Part shown: piece by piece, positions 46,487 through 58,844 of the stretch
Layout of the letters: each line of letters opens with the position of its first letter
How positions within the stretch are numbered: position 1 is the stretch's first letter
Assembly (NCBI RefSeq): GCF_024868665.1
Contig: NC_079907.1
Span: 22,678,834 to 22,742,833, forward strand
DNA length: 64,000 nt
From: Triplophysa rosa
Lineage: Eukaryota; Chordata; Actinopteri; Cypriniformes; Nemacheilidae
Reading direction: 5' to 3'
Made by a program: the position numbers and the translations under genes
The notes under the pieces: generated by a model
The model's database searches: none
Told to the model about the DNA's origin: nothing
What the model saw: only the letters and a program-made list of their open reading frames with translations

Positions 46487-49400
46487 TCAGCTGACCGGTA
46501 AGGCAGGGTCAGACGTGTGTTTTTGAATTCCTTTCGGGTGTGAAGTGTCCAGGCTGACAGGCAAAGAAAGAAACCGGAGGGATGCACCGCTTATGTTAGG
46601 CTGAAGACTCGGGGCTGCCATGGGTTTGCTTTCTAGTTTGGCAGGTAAACAGTCATCTGATGCAGCTCCCATGTGAATACCACTGGACAGAGAACCCTGA
46701 GAGTTTGACCTGAAGATGGAGTCTGGCTGGGCTGGAGTCTGTGAAAACAGTGCATTCAAATGAATTGGGTACCAAGCAAAGAAAATGAATGCATTTATCT
46801 TTAAAGGGTCTATAAATCAATCTTTAAAAGGACCATAAAAGAACAATAATAGTCCATAGAACCTCAAAATCTTCTAAAGTCATACAACACTTTTGTCTGA
46901 GTGAGTCCGCTGAACCTCTGAAATCCGATTCAGACTAAATAATAGTGTATGACGTGTTTTGTATGACATTTCTTTTTGGGTGAACTGTCCCTTTAAATGT
47001 ACTTTTCAGAGCTGTTGTCCATTTTGAATCTTGATCTACTGTGATGCTCACCGATGTTTACATCAGAACTATTCCTTCATACCTGGCTCAGTGCTGTAGA
47101 AGGTGTTTACCTGTATGGTGGTGGTTCTACAGTCTAGTTGAATGTTTGACATAGGGTACAAAGTGTGAAGTACTGGTGTACTGCTTCCATACAGCGTGGC
47201 GGGGTCAGGAGTGTGACTGTACGCTGGACGCACGGAGGGAATTTGTCGCCGAAGGAGCTGGAGGATCACATTGATGTCTGCTGTCATTCTTGTCTCAAGT
47301 CTGGAAGAGATGCAACAGAAAGCTGAATTATATTACATGAATAAATACATTTATGAAAACGCTATAAATAAAAATACATTTTGGGGCCTTAAAGGGCCAG
47401 TTCTTCACAAAATTATTTTCATCATTTGTTTTTCTTTCTTCTGCGGAACACAAAAGAAGACATTTTGAAGAATGCTGGTAACCCAACAACACTGCCCTTT
47501 TGACTTCCATTGTATTAACATGTTTTCTAAATATCTTCTTTTGTGTTCCACAGAGGAATGAGTCATATACAGGTTTTAAATGACGTGAGGGTGAGTAAAT
47601 GATTTTAGATTTTGGGTGAAGTGTCTCTTCAAGTACCACGTCAAACCTGTTAAGCTGACTCGGAGCTCCAGTCTGGACTCAAGTTCGCTGTGTTGATGAT
47701 CTGAACAAAGAGGAACACAAGAGATGTGTCGAGACTCTTCAGGATATTGAGCTGACTGATGATCAAGCCAGCAATGATACAACCCGGACGGATGGGCTTG
47801 TGTTAGGAAGAAAATCAAACAATAATTCAATTCAAAACAATAATAAGTGCCAGTGTGAGAGATTTTACTTTGATTTGGTGCTACACTCCTAACGGTGGAG
47901 TCCCAGCATCTACCAGCAGGGGTCAGCTGACCAGTTTAACCAGTTCGACCATAAGTACATCTAAATATCTAAGCAACTCTATGAGCATCCTCACTGTATA
48001 TTCTCCTAAATAATTGTTTACCCACCAAAGTGCACCCTGTCCATGCCAGACACTGCGCTGACCCCAGAAGCATCGCATGGTGGTATGAGTCTGACCGCAG
48101 GAGAGGGAAAGTCCAGATGTTCGGCTTCAGAGGAGCACAGCTCACTGTTAAGACTGGACCTGGAGCTACCGCAGCTGCACATCTCCTCCCAGTGCGCATG
48201 AGTGACTGGTATATGATGATGACCCAGTGTCCAACACATCCCAGAGGGGTCGCTCTGATCCATTCCATCTTAAGAAGCAACATAAACTCATAATATGAGT
48301 TAGGGGACAAAAAATATGCACCTTTCTCTGCACGTATCTCTCTGAAAGAACTTGTGACTTGTACGTTTTGTTGTTTTTTTAGCCGCTTCATTCATTTCAC
48401 CCAAAATTCTTTGCGTATCCAAGGGCCTGTTTGTGTGCTGTATTTCAATTCAATTCACATTTATTTGTATAGTGCTTTTCCCTGTTTACACTATTGCAAA
48501 GCAACAATCTAAAACGCACATAAAACACCAACAAATTGGAAAAAGTTCAATTAAAAATGAGGAATCATTTTATAGTCTGGAGCCTGTGTCATCTTTGATG
48601 TGTTGGGTCATCTGACGTCTGGGAGGCAGGATCCAGACTGATGAGCCTCCCGAGGTGGAAACAAAGCAAATTTCTGTATTTGGGAGTGCTTTACTCACCT
48701 GGCCTGTTGCGCCTGTCCAGCGAGTTTTTGCGGTGTCGTACCCGGTTTGCATGGTAACCGCGAGCTGAGTTTTCACTGGGCAGCATTTGGATCATCTGAT
48801 CAGCCTGATGACATGACAGTTGAAGACATTCAGTGGCTCAGGTTCACTCATCTGTTCTGTAACCTGTTTTATACTCAAGAATCAAGGGCTGTGTTTGAGG
48901 TTTACGCACGTCTCGTAGGTTGAATGTGATTTCTAGGTTCCTCCAGAAGCTCTCGCCAAAGGCTGGATACATGTCCAGCACCTCCAGGAGGTCATCTCTT
49001 CGGATACTGTGAAGGTCACAGTAGGTGAGCGCCGTAACATCGGCATTGCAGTGACCAGGGTCCGCCCACAGGTTTATGGGCTCGCCAAATATATCATTCT
49101 TTCCTATACAACGAAACATTTGTCTCAATAAATCTTATAAACGTACCTGTGTTTAAGTGTTTCGCGTTTTTCTCACCCAGTATGGCAAGCACTATGTTAT
49201 GACGTGACACCTGAATGCTTCCACGAGAGATGAAGTGGAGGGCTTTGAGCATATCGCCGTGGTGATAGAGGGTGTCTCCAGGTGGGTAGTGGGTGGTTTT
49301 AAAGTGCTTGGCGAGAGCTCTGAGACACGCTTTACTTGCCCCGCGAAACACTCTGCAGTTCTGCAGAAGACTGCGCTTGAGATGCAGGCAAATGTCAGCT

Positions 49401-52400
49401 TGCAAACATTCTGGAAAACCTCTCAAGACCTGTTAGTACATAAAAACATGTTCGGCTTTCGGGGTACCATACTAATATACTGATATACTGACATTTGAAA
49501 AGTGTCTTAAAGCTTACTGCATTCATATCAATGCCGTTTGTGTAGGACCACGCACGCTGGAAATATTCCTCCAGTCTCTGTCTCAGATCTCCAGGTATCC
49601 GATGGAAGCGGATGAACTCTTTAACTCGGAGCAACTGCGTATGATAGCGCGCCGTTCCCGAATAAAGCCTCTGAATTATTGCTGAGACATTCCCAAATAT
49701 GCTGGCATACATGAGGGCTAATGTAAGAAGACAATGAGAGAAATTAAAGAGTGAAACTTTTGTCAGACAATGAGAGAAGTCAGTCTACATGGTTTAGGTA
49801 GGGATGGAACGATTCACGGTGCGATGCGGTTCACGGTACTAATCTCACGATACGATTCTTTCCCGGTTTCATTTTACAAAATGAGTTGTGACAAATTAGA
49901 AACGAAAAACCATTCTCACGTTAATTTCACTGTTAGTACATCCGACCGTGAGCGTGAAAGCTGGCGTATACGCAAAGTTTTTGTGCGTACGCAGCGTTGA
50001 TACATGAGGCCCCTGGAATGGTCAAAATGGATGTTTTTGGAGTCTGCTGGCTTTAACCTACTTTGTCGTCATTGGAAGGGTAAGTCAACTGTGTTAGCTA
50101 ACGTAATCGACCCTAGCTGTCCTTGTTTGTAAGATCACTGATCGTGCAGGTTAAACATGACCAAAAAACTAAATGACCCTCCATTGAAGCCATGGGTGGT
50201 GGTCAGACACAATGGGGTTATGTTAGGAGCCCACTGCCATTGCACAGCTGGACTAGGCAAGTGCTGCTCTCATGTGTCTTGTTTAGGTTTTGGCAGCATA
50301 ACCACAGAGAGGAAGAGATAGCGGGGGGCATGTGTTGGTCAGCACGTTTTATTGCAATTAACCATTTAATCGGGGATCCGGGTTCCTTAGGAATATGATA
50401 AAATGATTTGCCCATTGCTTTCCCCCGCCTGTTCTGGCATCCTGGCGCACCGCAGCTGTCCACCATGTTAAAATAGTTCTATTTGTAAGGTCTAAACAGC
50501 CTGGTTTTAAATGATTGTTTGACCACTGTGTCAATACCAATGCTACAGCCGCTCTAGCGCTCTCCTGATAGCCTGCCAAAATAGCTCAAGAGTTCAGATT
50601 GCTAGACATCAACCTCCGGAGCTCTATGCAAAAGTTTCTTTAAAGAACAAACTAAGACTTTGTCTGTGCTTTTCTTGGACTCTTTTTTACACAGCGGCCC
50701 TTGCTATTCAAGACATTTATTGCGATTCAAATAACATCTCAACCGGCTTGAATCGTCTCATATTATAATCGATTTTCCACCGGCTCACGGTGAATCGTTA
50801 CATCCCTAGTTTTAGAGGTACAATTTTTACACATTGTAGAATCTTTTTAGAATGAAATGCATAGTTTACCCAAAAATGAAAATTCATAATTTACTCATTC
50901 TCATGCCATCCCATCCCAGATGTGTGTTAAAAATATATTCAAATGCTGTCATGTTATCTTTTCCTTCTGAAAACTCGTATCTCCATAATCTATTTTGTGT
51001 TTGTTTTTTTGCCATAAATCATTATTATTACTGCACCTTTGTTTGTCACTGGGGTTGGTAAATATCTAATCCATATAAAGTACTAAAAAGACAATGTATT
51101 TATTTATTCAAAAAGTGTTCCACTTCCATTTCCTGAGAAACAGCGAATTTGGACATACGAGGTTTCAGAATGTTCTCACATCCTCAGGTTATCAAAGTGT
51201 CATCCTGTTGGATATTTTTCTGCAAAACATTTTTACGGTCCACAAAAGAAAGTTGTGTGGGATCGGACCAATAAACGGTTTCGGGGAGAACGTTTCCTTT
51301 AAGCTACTCTCTTGGTTGTCTTTAGAGTAACTTACAGCCAATGAGCATGACGCAGATAGAGAAAATCTTCTCAGAGTTGGTGTTAGGAGAGAGGTTCCCA
51401 AATCCGACACTGGTGAGACTGCTGAAGGTGAAATAGAGCGCGGAGATGTATTTATCCTGAGTGGAGGGTCCGGAGCTGGCATCACTGTCATTATAATGCT
51501 TTCCCAGCTGATCGGCCAGATTATCCAACCAACCCGTCTTCATGTAAGGCCTCTCCACGTGGCCAATGGCGTACAAGATACAGGCCAGCCAATGAGCGAT
51601 AAGCACAAAGGTACACATGAGCAAGAATAAAACTGCAGCTCCATACTCAGAGTATCGATCCAATTTCCGGGCCACACGGACCAATCGCAGCAGCCGGGCT
51701 GTCTTCAGCAGGCCAATGATAGTGGCTGTCGTCTGCAGAACGAATGACAAAGGTTTGAATGTCATTCTGACAAACAGATGCCTTTACTCTTTTAGAAAGA
51801 TAAAAAACATTTAATAATAGATTGTGCCATCTCAAGCTAATATACCTCATCTGACCCAGATCTGAAGATGAGCATGTCAAAAGGAACAGCGGCCACCATG
51901 TCGATGAGAAACCAGCCTTTAATATAGTGGACGGCGATGCGTTTGGGATGGGTCACCACTTCATCGTTGCGATTTACGTACGTGGTCCTGAAATTGATCA
52001 GGATGTCTATGATGAACAGAACGTCCACTATCACGTCTACTAAATTGAGAGGGTTACAAGCGAAACCACACGGGGGTCTCCTCCCTTCTTCCGGCTCATT
52101 GAGGAGGAAGGCGGCTGAGTAGGGTGTGAAGATGGCTGTGTAGAGCACTAGCAGAAGAATGATCCAGTCCCACATGGCTTTGAAGGGACTGTAGTGCAAC
52201 ACGATCCACTTATGAATGTCTGGAGCTTGGAGCTTGTACTCAGGCAAAACATCGGCACCTAGAGACAGTACCTGTGCAAGAATCAAACGCATGAAAATCT
52301 GATCAAAACCACCCAAATCAGATGTTAAGTCAATGCTGTATTATTGAAGAGATGTGTCGGAATGGGTTTTATGGATAACATTAATGTTGATATGTTTGCT

Positions 52401-53114
52401 GTATCTTTACAGTTGTCTTCCATTTTTATGAGGAACCGAGACAAATCTGACACTTATTGGAGTCTTTGAGGTCATTTAAGAGAATTCTCTGAGCAATCAT
52501 ATTTTCCTTCGGTCTTTGCAATGCAGATGTATGGACGGCTCTAGCAAATCTAAGCAGATTTTGATTGGCTGATAAACTTGTCTTATATGTCATTGACACC
52601 AGAAGAAAGTGAGAACAAACAGGCCGCCTCAGCGTTTCCCTTAATCCACAAACACAATGATGCTATTTCAACATTTTGGACCAGGGGCCACAGGGGTTAT
52701 TGATTTTCGCCATGGCAACGGGCCATTTCTCTCGCACTGACGCTTCATTTCGCTCTCCTAATGATCTTTCCACGAACGGGTTTGGCCACATTATTATCCA
52801 TGTGCCACATTATCCAGACAACAACTAGAAAGTTAAAACAATGATGTAAACATATTGGTGGTCATCTGTAATGTGCCTTTACTCTGATCTTGGCTTTGAA
52901 AGCCTCTGTCATCCTACCTGTGTAACTTTTTCTGTGACATTTTGAGTGCATTCTTTGACCTTTGGGGTGACAAGCTCAATGTTGTTGGCCGGTGTGGTGT
53001 GGTTGGAGCGTCCAGGACGACGGAGGTTTAGATTGAATGACGGGAAGCGGTTGAAAGCGTTGCACTGTATCTGCTCAGATCTGGAGGTGGAGTTCCACAG
53101 ACTGGACTTCAAAT
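46487..53114 (-). CDS. kcnh6: kcnh6, ERG-type voltage-gated K+ channel (PAS region not seen, one frameshift)
   Basis: Exons on the minus strand: 52918-53114, 51846-52271, 51336-51732, 49518-49717, 49177-49429, 48910-49103, 48699-48804, 48026-48268, 47647-47700, 47111-47300, 46487-46738 (TGA 46489-46487). Visible in order: [20 protein letters not shown] linker, S1-S3, S4 [19 protein letters not shown], pore [12 protein letters not shown]6, C-linker ([14 protein letters not shown]), cyclic-nucleotide-binding homology domain ([22 protein letters not shown]), and coiled-coil [19 protein letters not shown] channels carry the delayed-rectifier IKr that repolarises heart and neurons. KCNH6 rather than KCNH2/7 is judged from [12 protein letters not shown] and the TACO1 neighbour. 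No PAS exon was found up to taco1. A 4-nt (or 1-nt) deficit in exon 47647-47700 breaks the frame before LETR. Confidence 0.9.
47389..47632. mobile_element. Foldback MITE in a kcnh6 intron
   Basis: It begins TTAAAGGGCCAGTTCTTCAC and ends TTTGGGTGAAGTGTCTCTTCAA. The mirrored inner arms are AAAGAAGACATTTTGAAGAA and AAATATCTTCTTTTGTGTTCC. Same family as the copies in erbb2 introns. Confidence 0.7.
47655..47668 (-). other. kcnh6: Apparent frameshift in kcnh6 coiled-coil exon
   Basis: Minus-strand exon 47700-47647 reads [13 protein letters not shown] in the frame set by the previous exon. Its end (CAG-CTT-AAC-AG) reads Q-L-N-R in another frame, joining perfectly to L-E-T-R-M of the next exon. ERG proteins have E-S-R-L, five residues, then Q-L-N-R-L-E-T-R. 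Only 11 nt separate the two motifs here instead of 15. If real, translation ends at TGA 47286-47284. Confidence 0.7.
48443..48520 (-). mobile_element. LINE 3'-end fragment
   Basis: The minus-strand tail AAGCACTATACAAATAAATG, then AATTGAATTGAA, matches the L2-like LINE ends elsewhere in the window. Only about 80 bp remain, in a kcnh6 intron. Confidence 0.55.
49799..50808. mobile_element. 1-kb DNA transposon with TAGGGATGTAACGATTCAC ends and a THAP remnant
   Basis: TAGGGATGGAACGATTCACG at the left mirrors CGTGAATCGTTACATCCCTA-like right end (CACGGTGAATCGTTACATCCC..). Flanks GGTTTAGG and GTTTTAGA share six of eight bases, suggesting an old 8-bp duplication. Terminal form plus TSD size fit hAT. 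A partial THAP domain lies inside on the minus strand. Located in the kcnh6 intron between 49717 and 51336. Confidence 0.75.
50218..50466 (-). pseudogene. THAP zinc-finger N-terminus of a transposase
   Basis: The frame starts [16 protein letters not shown] and continues FYHIPKE, then [12 protein letters not shown]-x4-C near the start, F-Y/H-x-x-P and a later W are the THAP signature for DNA binding. The second zinc pair (C-x2-H) is not recognisable; after about 45 residues the similarity ends, and the frame closes at codon 82. It is probably a leftover of the autonomous parent of the surrounding element. Confidence 0.6.
50838..51255 (+). repeat. Interspersed repeat, copy 2
   Basis: Same ordered words as the copy at 30705-31110 (CTCGTATCTCCATAATC, TTTTGCCATAAATCATTATT, GAATTTGGACATACGAGG). 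It begins with a TTTACCCAAAAATGAAAATTC block. It ends close to kcnh6 exon 51336-51732. Confidence 0.6.
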
Positions 53115-53930
53115 CTTGACAGAAGGAGATAAGAGATTCATTAGAATGAATTAGAGTAGGTACTAATTATTATTTACAAAATTAAAATAATTTTTTATTA
53201 TTTTTAAAACGCTTTTACTAAGCGTTTTAAAATGGAATTCTTTATTACACTCTAAAAATGGTTGTGTAAAATCAGTTAAGGTTTCCACTTTCACACAGTG
53301 CATTGTTTCTTTAAAGATAATACACCCACACTACACATGGGCAATTGCAGCGTTAGGGATGTGACATAAAAACACTCAGAGAATGTATTTGTCACCAATA
53401 TACTTAACCATTTCTTTATGTTTTACTAAACCCTTGTTGATAGAGTTTAAACTTAAACATATCAGTCTATGCACAAGTTTTTTTTAAGGGAAATAAACAT
53501 GCGTTATGGATGTGACAAAAAAGAACACAGTTTTGGGGGGACAACAAACTTTGTGGAATTAAATTGTACAAACCTGAAGCATTTATACCCAACAAAGGGA
53601 GAAGGGATGCCTCTTCATAGAACATAAAACAGTTGTTTTATTTAAATAAATTGTTTTATTTAGACATGAATGGCCGTGTGTTGAGTTATTTTGAGGGGAC
53701 AGCACATTTACACTGTTATACAAGCTGTACACTCACTACTTTACATTGTAGCAAAGTGTCATTTCTTCAGTGTTGTCACATGAAAAGATATAATGAAATA
53801 TTTACTCAACTGTGTGACCCTGACCCTAATCCTAACCCATATCAAGTAACTATCAGTATTTTGTTGGGTAAGTGCACATAATGTAAAGTACAGCCAAATG
53901 GTTTTCTTTGGTAATCAACGGTCTGTATTG

Positions 53931-54561
53931 CAGGGTTGGGAGTGTTACTTTTAAAATGTATTCCGGTACAGTTACAATAATAAAAATGTTATCAGTTACA
54001 GTAATCTAAGTGTCACAATATAAAAGTAATGTAGTCCGATTGCTTTTGGATTACTTTAGGGTCCCATATGTAAAATAAATCATGTGTGATTTAACATATG
54101 AAAAAAATGATTTTCTTAGCTTGGTATACTGTGAAAGGCTGACTGAGACCAGTTTTACTGCACCTATGCATTGTTGTTCTTTTGTTGCACATATTGCTTC
54201 TATTGTTTCCCCCTACTTTGTAAGTCACTTTGGTCTGCTAAATGACTAAATGTAAATCAGAGAAGGAAAATTATTTAAGTTTTTTCATTTACACAGAAGC
54301 AAAGCAGCATCAGAATAGTCGTGAGGTGGCTCAAAGAAGAATATACAGTAAAAAAACAGGAACTTATTAGAGAGGGCTGCAAGAATAAAATGAAATTATT
54401 ATTGTTGATTATTGACTTTGATATTGTAATCATGACTATTAATGTCGATTAACACAACACATTATAAACGTTATATTATTTATAGGCTATGTAGATTAAA
54501 CAAATTTAGCAATAGACAGATTTATGCAACAGACAGTGTAATCAGTTACTCCCCAACCCTG
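53931..54561. mobile_element. hAT MITE with perfect 8-bp TSD
   Basis: CAGGGTTGGGAGTGTTACTT at the left mirrors AATCAGTTACTCCCCAACCCTG at the right (in part). CTGTATTG is duplicated at 53923-53930 and 54562-54569. It resembles the smaller element at 33009-33194 in its GTTGGG/AGTTACT ends and contains a SINE-tail-like insert. Confidence 0.88.
54165..54256 (+). mobile_element. SINE 3'-tail-like fragment
   Basis: TTTGTAAGTCACTTTGGTCT, then GCTAAATGACTAAATGTAAA, resembles the common fish SINE tail (GTAAGTCGCTTTGGATAAAA type). The 5' part is a T-rich remnant. Nested in the hAT element. Confidence 0.5.
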
Positions 54562-54912
54562 CTGTATTGTCTTAAGAGGTAAGAACACAACATGCAAGGT
54601 TAAAAAATATATTCTATATATTCTCCAAGCACCATTTGTTGTGACTACATTTTTACATTTTGATTGCATTTGTTCTGGAGCTTGGCTTCCAAATGCAAAA
54701 TGAAAAGCAATAGTTTATTTGTAACCCAGATAGCGTTACTCTGTCATGCAAAAAAAAGTTGAATAACATATAGACATTCAGGGAATTAGCTTTCATATGA
54801 ACATCAGAAACATCCAGTCCAGAAAAACCCACTGCTTTGGCTCCAGGCTGGATGTCACTCCAGTGTCCCGAACGGCACACCAGTATATGTTAGATAATTA
54901 ACCTGCTCTTAC

Positions 54913-54928
54913 CATAGAAGTGCTGCAT
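54913..54928 (-). CDS. kcnh6: Putative short first coding exon of kcnh6
   Basis: Minus strand: ATG-CAG-CAC-TTC-TAT-G followed by a strong GTAAGAG donor. The single leftover G pairs with the AT that opens exon 52918-53114 (giving D-L-K-S-S-L), so the frame is continuous. It would give a channel with the N-terminus M-Q-H-F-Y-D and no PAS domain. A 16-base exon can match by chance, so this is a hypothesis. Confidence 0.3.
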
Positions 54929-56214
54929 GGTTCTGTTCTCATGAATTACCCGTGAGGGGAATCTGTTACAAACCCAGCTTCATGCGGTACATGATCCAAA
55001 TGTCTGCAAATCCAGCTGTCTGCAAACGCACAGAGTTGTCCCCTTGTTACCAAGCCTGGAACATTGACAAACTAACCTCACGTGGCCAAAGCCCTGTGTG
55101 ACTCTGAAACCAGTCAATAAAAACATCACACCAAACATATTCACAAGTCAAAACAAACTACAGATGAAAATACACTCCTGAATGCAGAGTCCAGTTTTCA
55201 GCTTAGAGTTCCGTAAATGAGAAAAGACTCCGTTTTGGTCTCCAAGGAATCAATGTTCACATTAGAAATAATCTGAAGTGAAGGGCCTTGATGGGCTTTA
55301 CATTGATCCAATGATGATTCATTAGATTTCTATGACAAAAAGAAAAAACAGGAAACGGCCTTGATCATTAAAATTGATCCGACTTCACATAGATGAATGG
55401 TCTGTATTAGCCATACAGATGTTCAATCTGACATGTTTAGAGATTGAAGAATTTACAATCTCATACAGTTTATGTTTTTTTTCAGGATTTTACGGTTCTA
55501 AGTGTGAGAAATTTACTTTTTTACCCTTTTTTTCTAGCCTCATCAAAACACGATGTATCATTCAATGATGTCAATTAATTCAACTGAATCACTTAAATAA
55601 AAATGCAATTGAATTGATAAATCAAAACAATTATGACCGTTAATTATAAATACAAAAGCAGCTGTACATTTTGCGCAAAATTAAAAAAAACTATAAGCTA
55701 CTGTATAAATTATGTCATTATAAAAACCCATCTAGGGAGGCCTTGATTCAAATATTATAAAAGAATATTAAATGTTAGATAACCTATTCAATCAAATAGA
55801 TTTAGCCTCCAGAACAAAAGAACATTTCTATCCATTTCTAACATTTCTTTTTTTAATTCTGGTTATGTTTTATAAACTTTATTAACAAGCAGGTTTATTG
55901 ATTCGACTTTCCTTTGATAACCTGTTATCCACATTTATACAACTTCAAAAAAAAAAATGAATTACAGTGTGGTTGATTTAAAACGTGATTTTATTAAATG
56001 TTCACAATCCTGCCTGACATCCACATGCACGAGTAAAACTTCTTTATTCACGCAATGATAAAAGTATATTGTCAGACTGCATTAAGACATCATCCATTCA
56101 CCATCAAACAATCAAACTGAGCAAGTATATTTCCAATCCATGAAGCATACGGGTCTATCATCAGTCTGTGCATTTTTCTGTACTGTGTGTCAATCACCTC
56201 ACTTATTGTGAGTG

Positions 56215-58109
56215 CTAACTCTGTGCCTGAATGTTATCCCACACTCGGACCACATCTGGACAGTCATTGAGAGCCTCCAGCAGAGAAGAGGCCGTCTCCA
56301 GCTGAGCCCGATTCAAGAGAGACGGGGTGTGAGAAACAAACTCCAGACCAGCTGAAAGTGTGTGAACCCCCAGAGTGTCTAGAGCGCTCCGCACAGCCTT
56401 CATCGACGCCGTATCACAAATAAACTGAAAGGGAGAGGACAATTATTGTCACGTCATTATTATACTCAACATTAGATGGAACAACTCAAAATAACACACA
56501 CAGAGGTTCTACACCAAGCTTTAATTACTGGCAATAATAATGTCATAAAGCTGGGTTTGATGATGATGTAGGAAACAAGTTAAAGGGAATAATTAAAATT
56601 GGACGTATAAAACTGTTTTAAATGTAGTTTTTAAATAATAGCTTTGACTTTGGATGTCTCACCATACACATCAAATTCCGACACATTAACCAAAAGGGAG
56701 ACGAGGGAATACAATTCTAACATCTGTTTTTCACACCTGTAGTACAGGTCTCTCCTCCTCATCCTCAGTCTCCTGTACATCTTCAGCTCCTGCCTCAATG
56801 GCCAGTTCTAGAGCCTTCTCGTCCGTGATTTCATCTCTGGATGCTGCCACAAAGCCTTTCCTGTCAAAGTTACGGCGTGCCCCTTCACACAGAGCCCCAC
56901 TGTGGACGAGCCGATAAAAGCAGGAGATTGAGTTTGAAACCATGTAGAAGTAACACAGCCTTTGTGTGTACAGATAATACATTTATATAGACCTTTAAGT
57001 CAAATGATATATTATGTTTCGTTTCCAGGAGAGGACTCATCAGTACTAACCCATGTTTTGTCATGATCCGTTTTATTTCTTGATGGGATCGTGTGTTATT
57101 GTCAGTCAAAACCTCGATAAGTAACGTGCAGCCGCCGGGGCCTGTGGCCTCATAAAGATGCTGCAATCCTGGCTTTGACTTCTGCAAAAGCAAAGGCAGA
57201 AAAAGGGGTTATAATACTGGAGAAACTTTTAAAAATTCAAACGCACAACCGTTTATAGTGACCATGGCTCTCAAGCTCCACAAAGTACATAAAACATTAT
57301 GTAGTAATGTATAATTATGCAACAATGCTGTGTATGAACAAGAACAGGGCATAAAGAATCGCAGTACTTCTCATGCAAAGTGCTGTAAAAAAGGCTTATG
57401 GTGACCTGACAGTAAATCATTAGATGCTGAATGTTTTATATTTCATTTCTTATTTATGAAAGGCACAAATCCACGCATGTACATTTGACCGGCAGCAATG
57501 TTTAAATAGTAGCAGATGTATTTAACATTTTTCTTACAGCTCCTTTTATTGCTCCGTCTACGGTGGCTTTCGGTAGATTCTTGTTCCGACACTGTTCCAA
57601 AAGCTGTGCCAAGGCGACATTAAATTCTGGATTAGATCCTCCCTCTGAAAACATGAAAGCAATCTCATGCACATCATACACACCTTGATGGAGGACTACC
57701 AAATTCATATACCACGGTAATAACATGGAACCCTAAGGTACCATGTACAAGTGTATTTCATGCATTGTGTCTAGGTGTATATGCACCTATGTTGTATCGG
57801 TGTTCGCATCTACAAAATGGTTTCAATATCGACGTCAGTCTTCTTGATATTTATTGACTGCCGCTTGCATTCACCTCTGACTGCGATCCTGATCATCAGG
57901 GTGAATTTGGCAATCATCCGGGCTCGAGCAGCATCTTTAGGTATTTTAATATCCTTTACCTTGGACCATTTGTTGTGTCCTGCCCAGAGCGCAGGGTTCG
58001 AGTGCAGCCATCTGCATGTGTGCAGGACTGGACACCGAAAGCGTCGGTGAACCACTAGAGACAATCGCACTGTCTGTGTGACAGCTCTCAGCATCATCTC
58101 TCCTAACAT
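56215..58109 (-). CDS. taco1: taco1, translational activator of cytochrome c oxidase I
   Basis: Five exons on the minus strand: 57875-58109, 57538-57644, 57051-57181, 56737-56899, 56215-56424 (TAG 56217-56215). They total 846 bp, 281 residues against about 297 in human. The first about 40 residues are basic and hydroxylated (MLRAVTQTVRLSLVVHRRFR), a mitochondrial presequence. Then comes the YebC/PmpR family signature AGHNKWSKVKDIK, the motif E-A-T-G-P-G-G-C-T-L-L-I-E-V and the acidic ETEDEEE stretch near AIEAGAEDV. TACO1 binds mt-CO1 mRNA and is needed for efficient COX1 synthesis in the matrix. All junctions are GT/AG and in phase. An internal Met (codon 5) could also start. The gene is head to head with the PTH-receptor gene. 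Confidence 0.96.
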
Positions 58110-58480
58110 TGTCCTTCGCTCACTAAACAGACAACAACACGTGGATGCATATAAGTGACCAACACGGATGACTTTAGTTAAACGTCAAAAAGTCATGCTG
58201 TCTTTCCTTTAGCTCCATGCATTCAGTGGTGCGACAAGGTCATTTTAAGGCTTTAAAACAACACTATTTACAACCATAATTTATTATAATCAGTGCGTGT
58301 TACTTACGAAATTGTACTATAAGTTAATGTTGAACTTCACCATAATTGTTCGCCGGTTTAGTGGCGGCGATTCACCACCAAAGAGCCTCGCAGTCCGCAA
58401 CACCACCAGCGTCATTTCCTGTGAACGAACTTATGTCAAAATAAAAGTTCAATGCGCTAGAGCCATTCGATTGTAGCGAG
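58110..58480 (-). promoter_or_regulatory. Putative taco1 promoter and 5' UTR
   Basis: Upstream of the taco1 ATG lies a CG-richer patch (TTCGCCGGTTTAGTGGCGGC at about 58347) and a TTTCCTGT (ETS-like) word at about 58415. ETS sites are common in promoters of nuclear genes for mitochondrial proteins. The start site is not identified. Confidence 0.3.
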
Positions 58481-58844
58481 GTTATTTATTTACTTATTTC
58501 AGATCAAAATATAAATATAAACAGGGAAAGCATTTGTTCATCATCTTAATTACGATGGAATGTAACATAATAACAATGATACGAAAAAGTCAAACACCAA
58601 ATTTAAGCGAAGCAAAGCAGAGTTTAACCATTTAAAATCGTAAAATAACAAAAATCTGTTTTTTATTATTATCGTGTACAAAACTAAGGTGCGAAATAAT
58701 GGAAGACACAAAAATATAACAACAAATAACTATTTTTGTAAATTTTGTAAAAAAGAATACAGTTGTATTAAAAATAATACATATTTAATAGAAAATAATA
58801 TCTTTGAGAGCTTATGAGTGGAATGAACTTAGATAGCCCAGAAA

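Larger units (their letters stand above)
53115..56214. other. kcnh6-taco1 interval without PAS exons
   Basis: I looked on the minus strand for the ERG N-terminal PAS region (motifs such as F-L-D-T-I-I-R-K-F, C-N-D-G-F-C, M-F-I-L-N-F-E) and saw none. It holds a hAT element (53931-54561), a possible short first exon (54913-54928) and AT-rich DNA. Confidence 0.55.
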
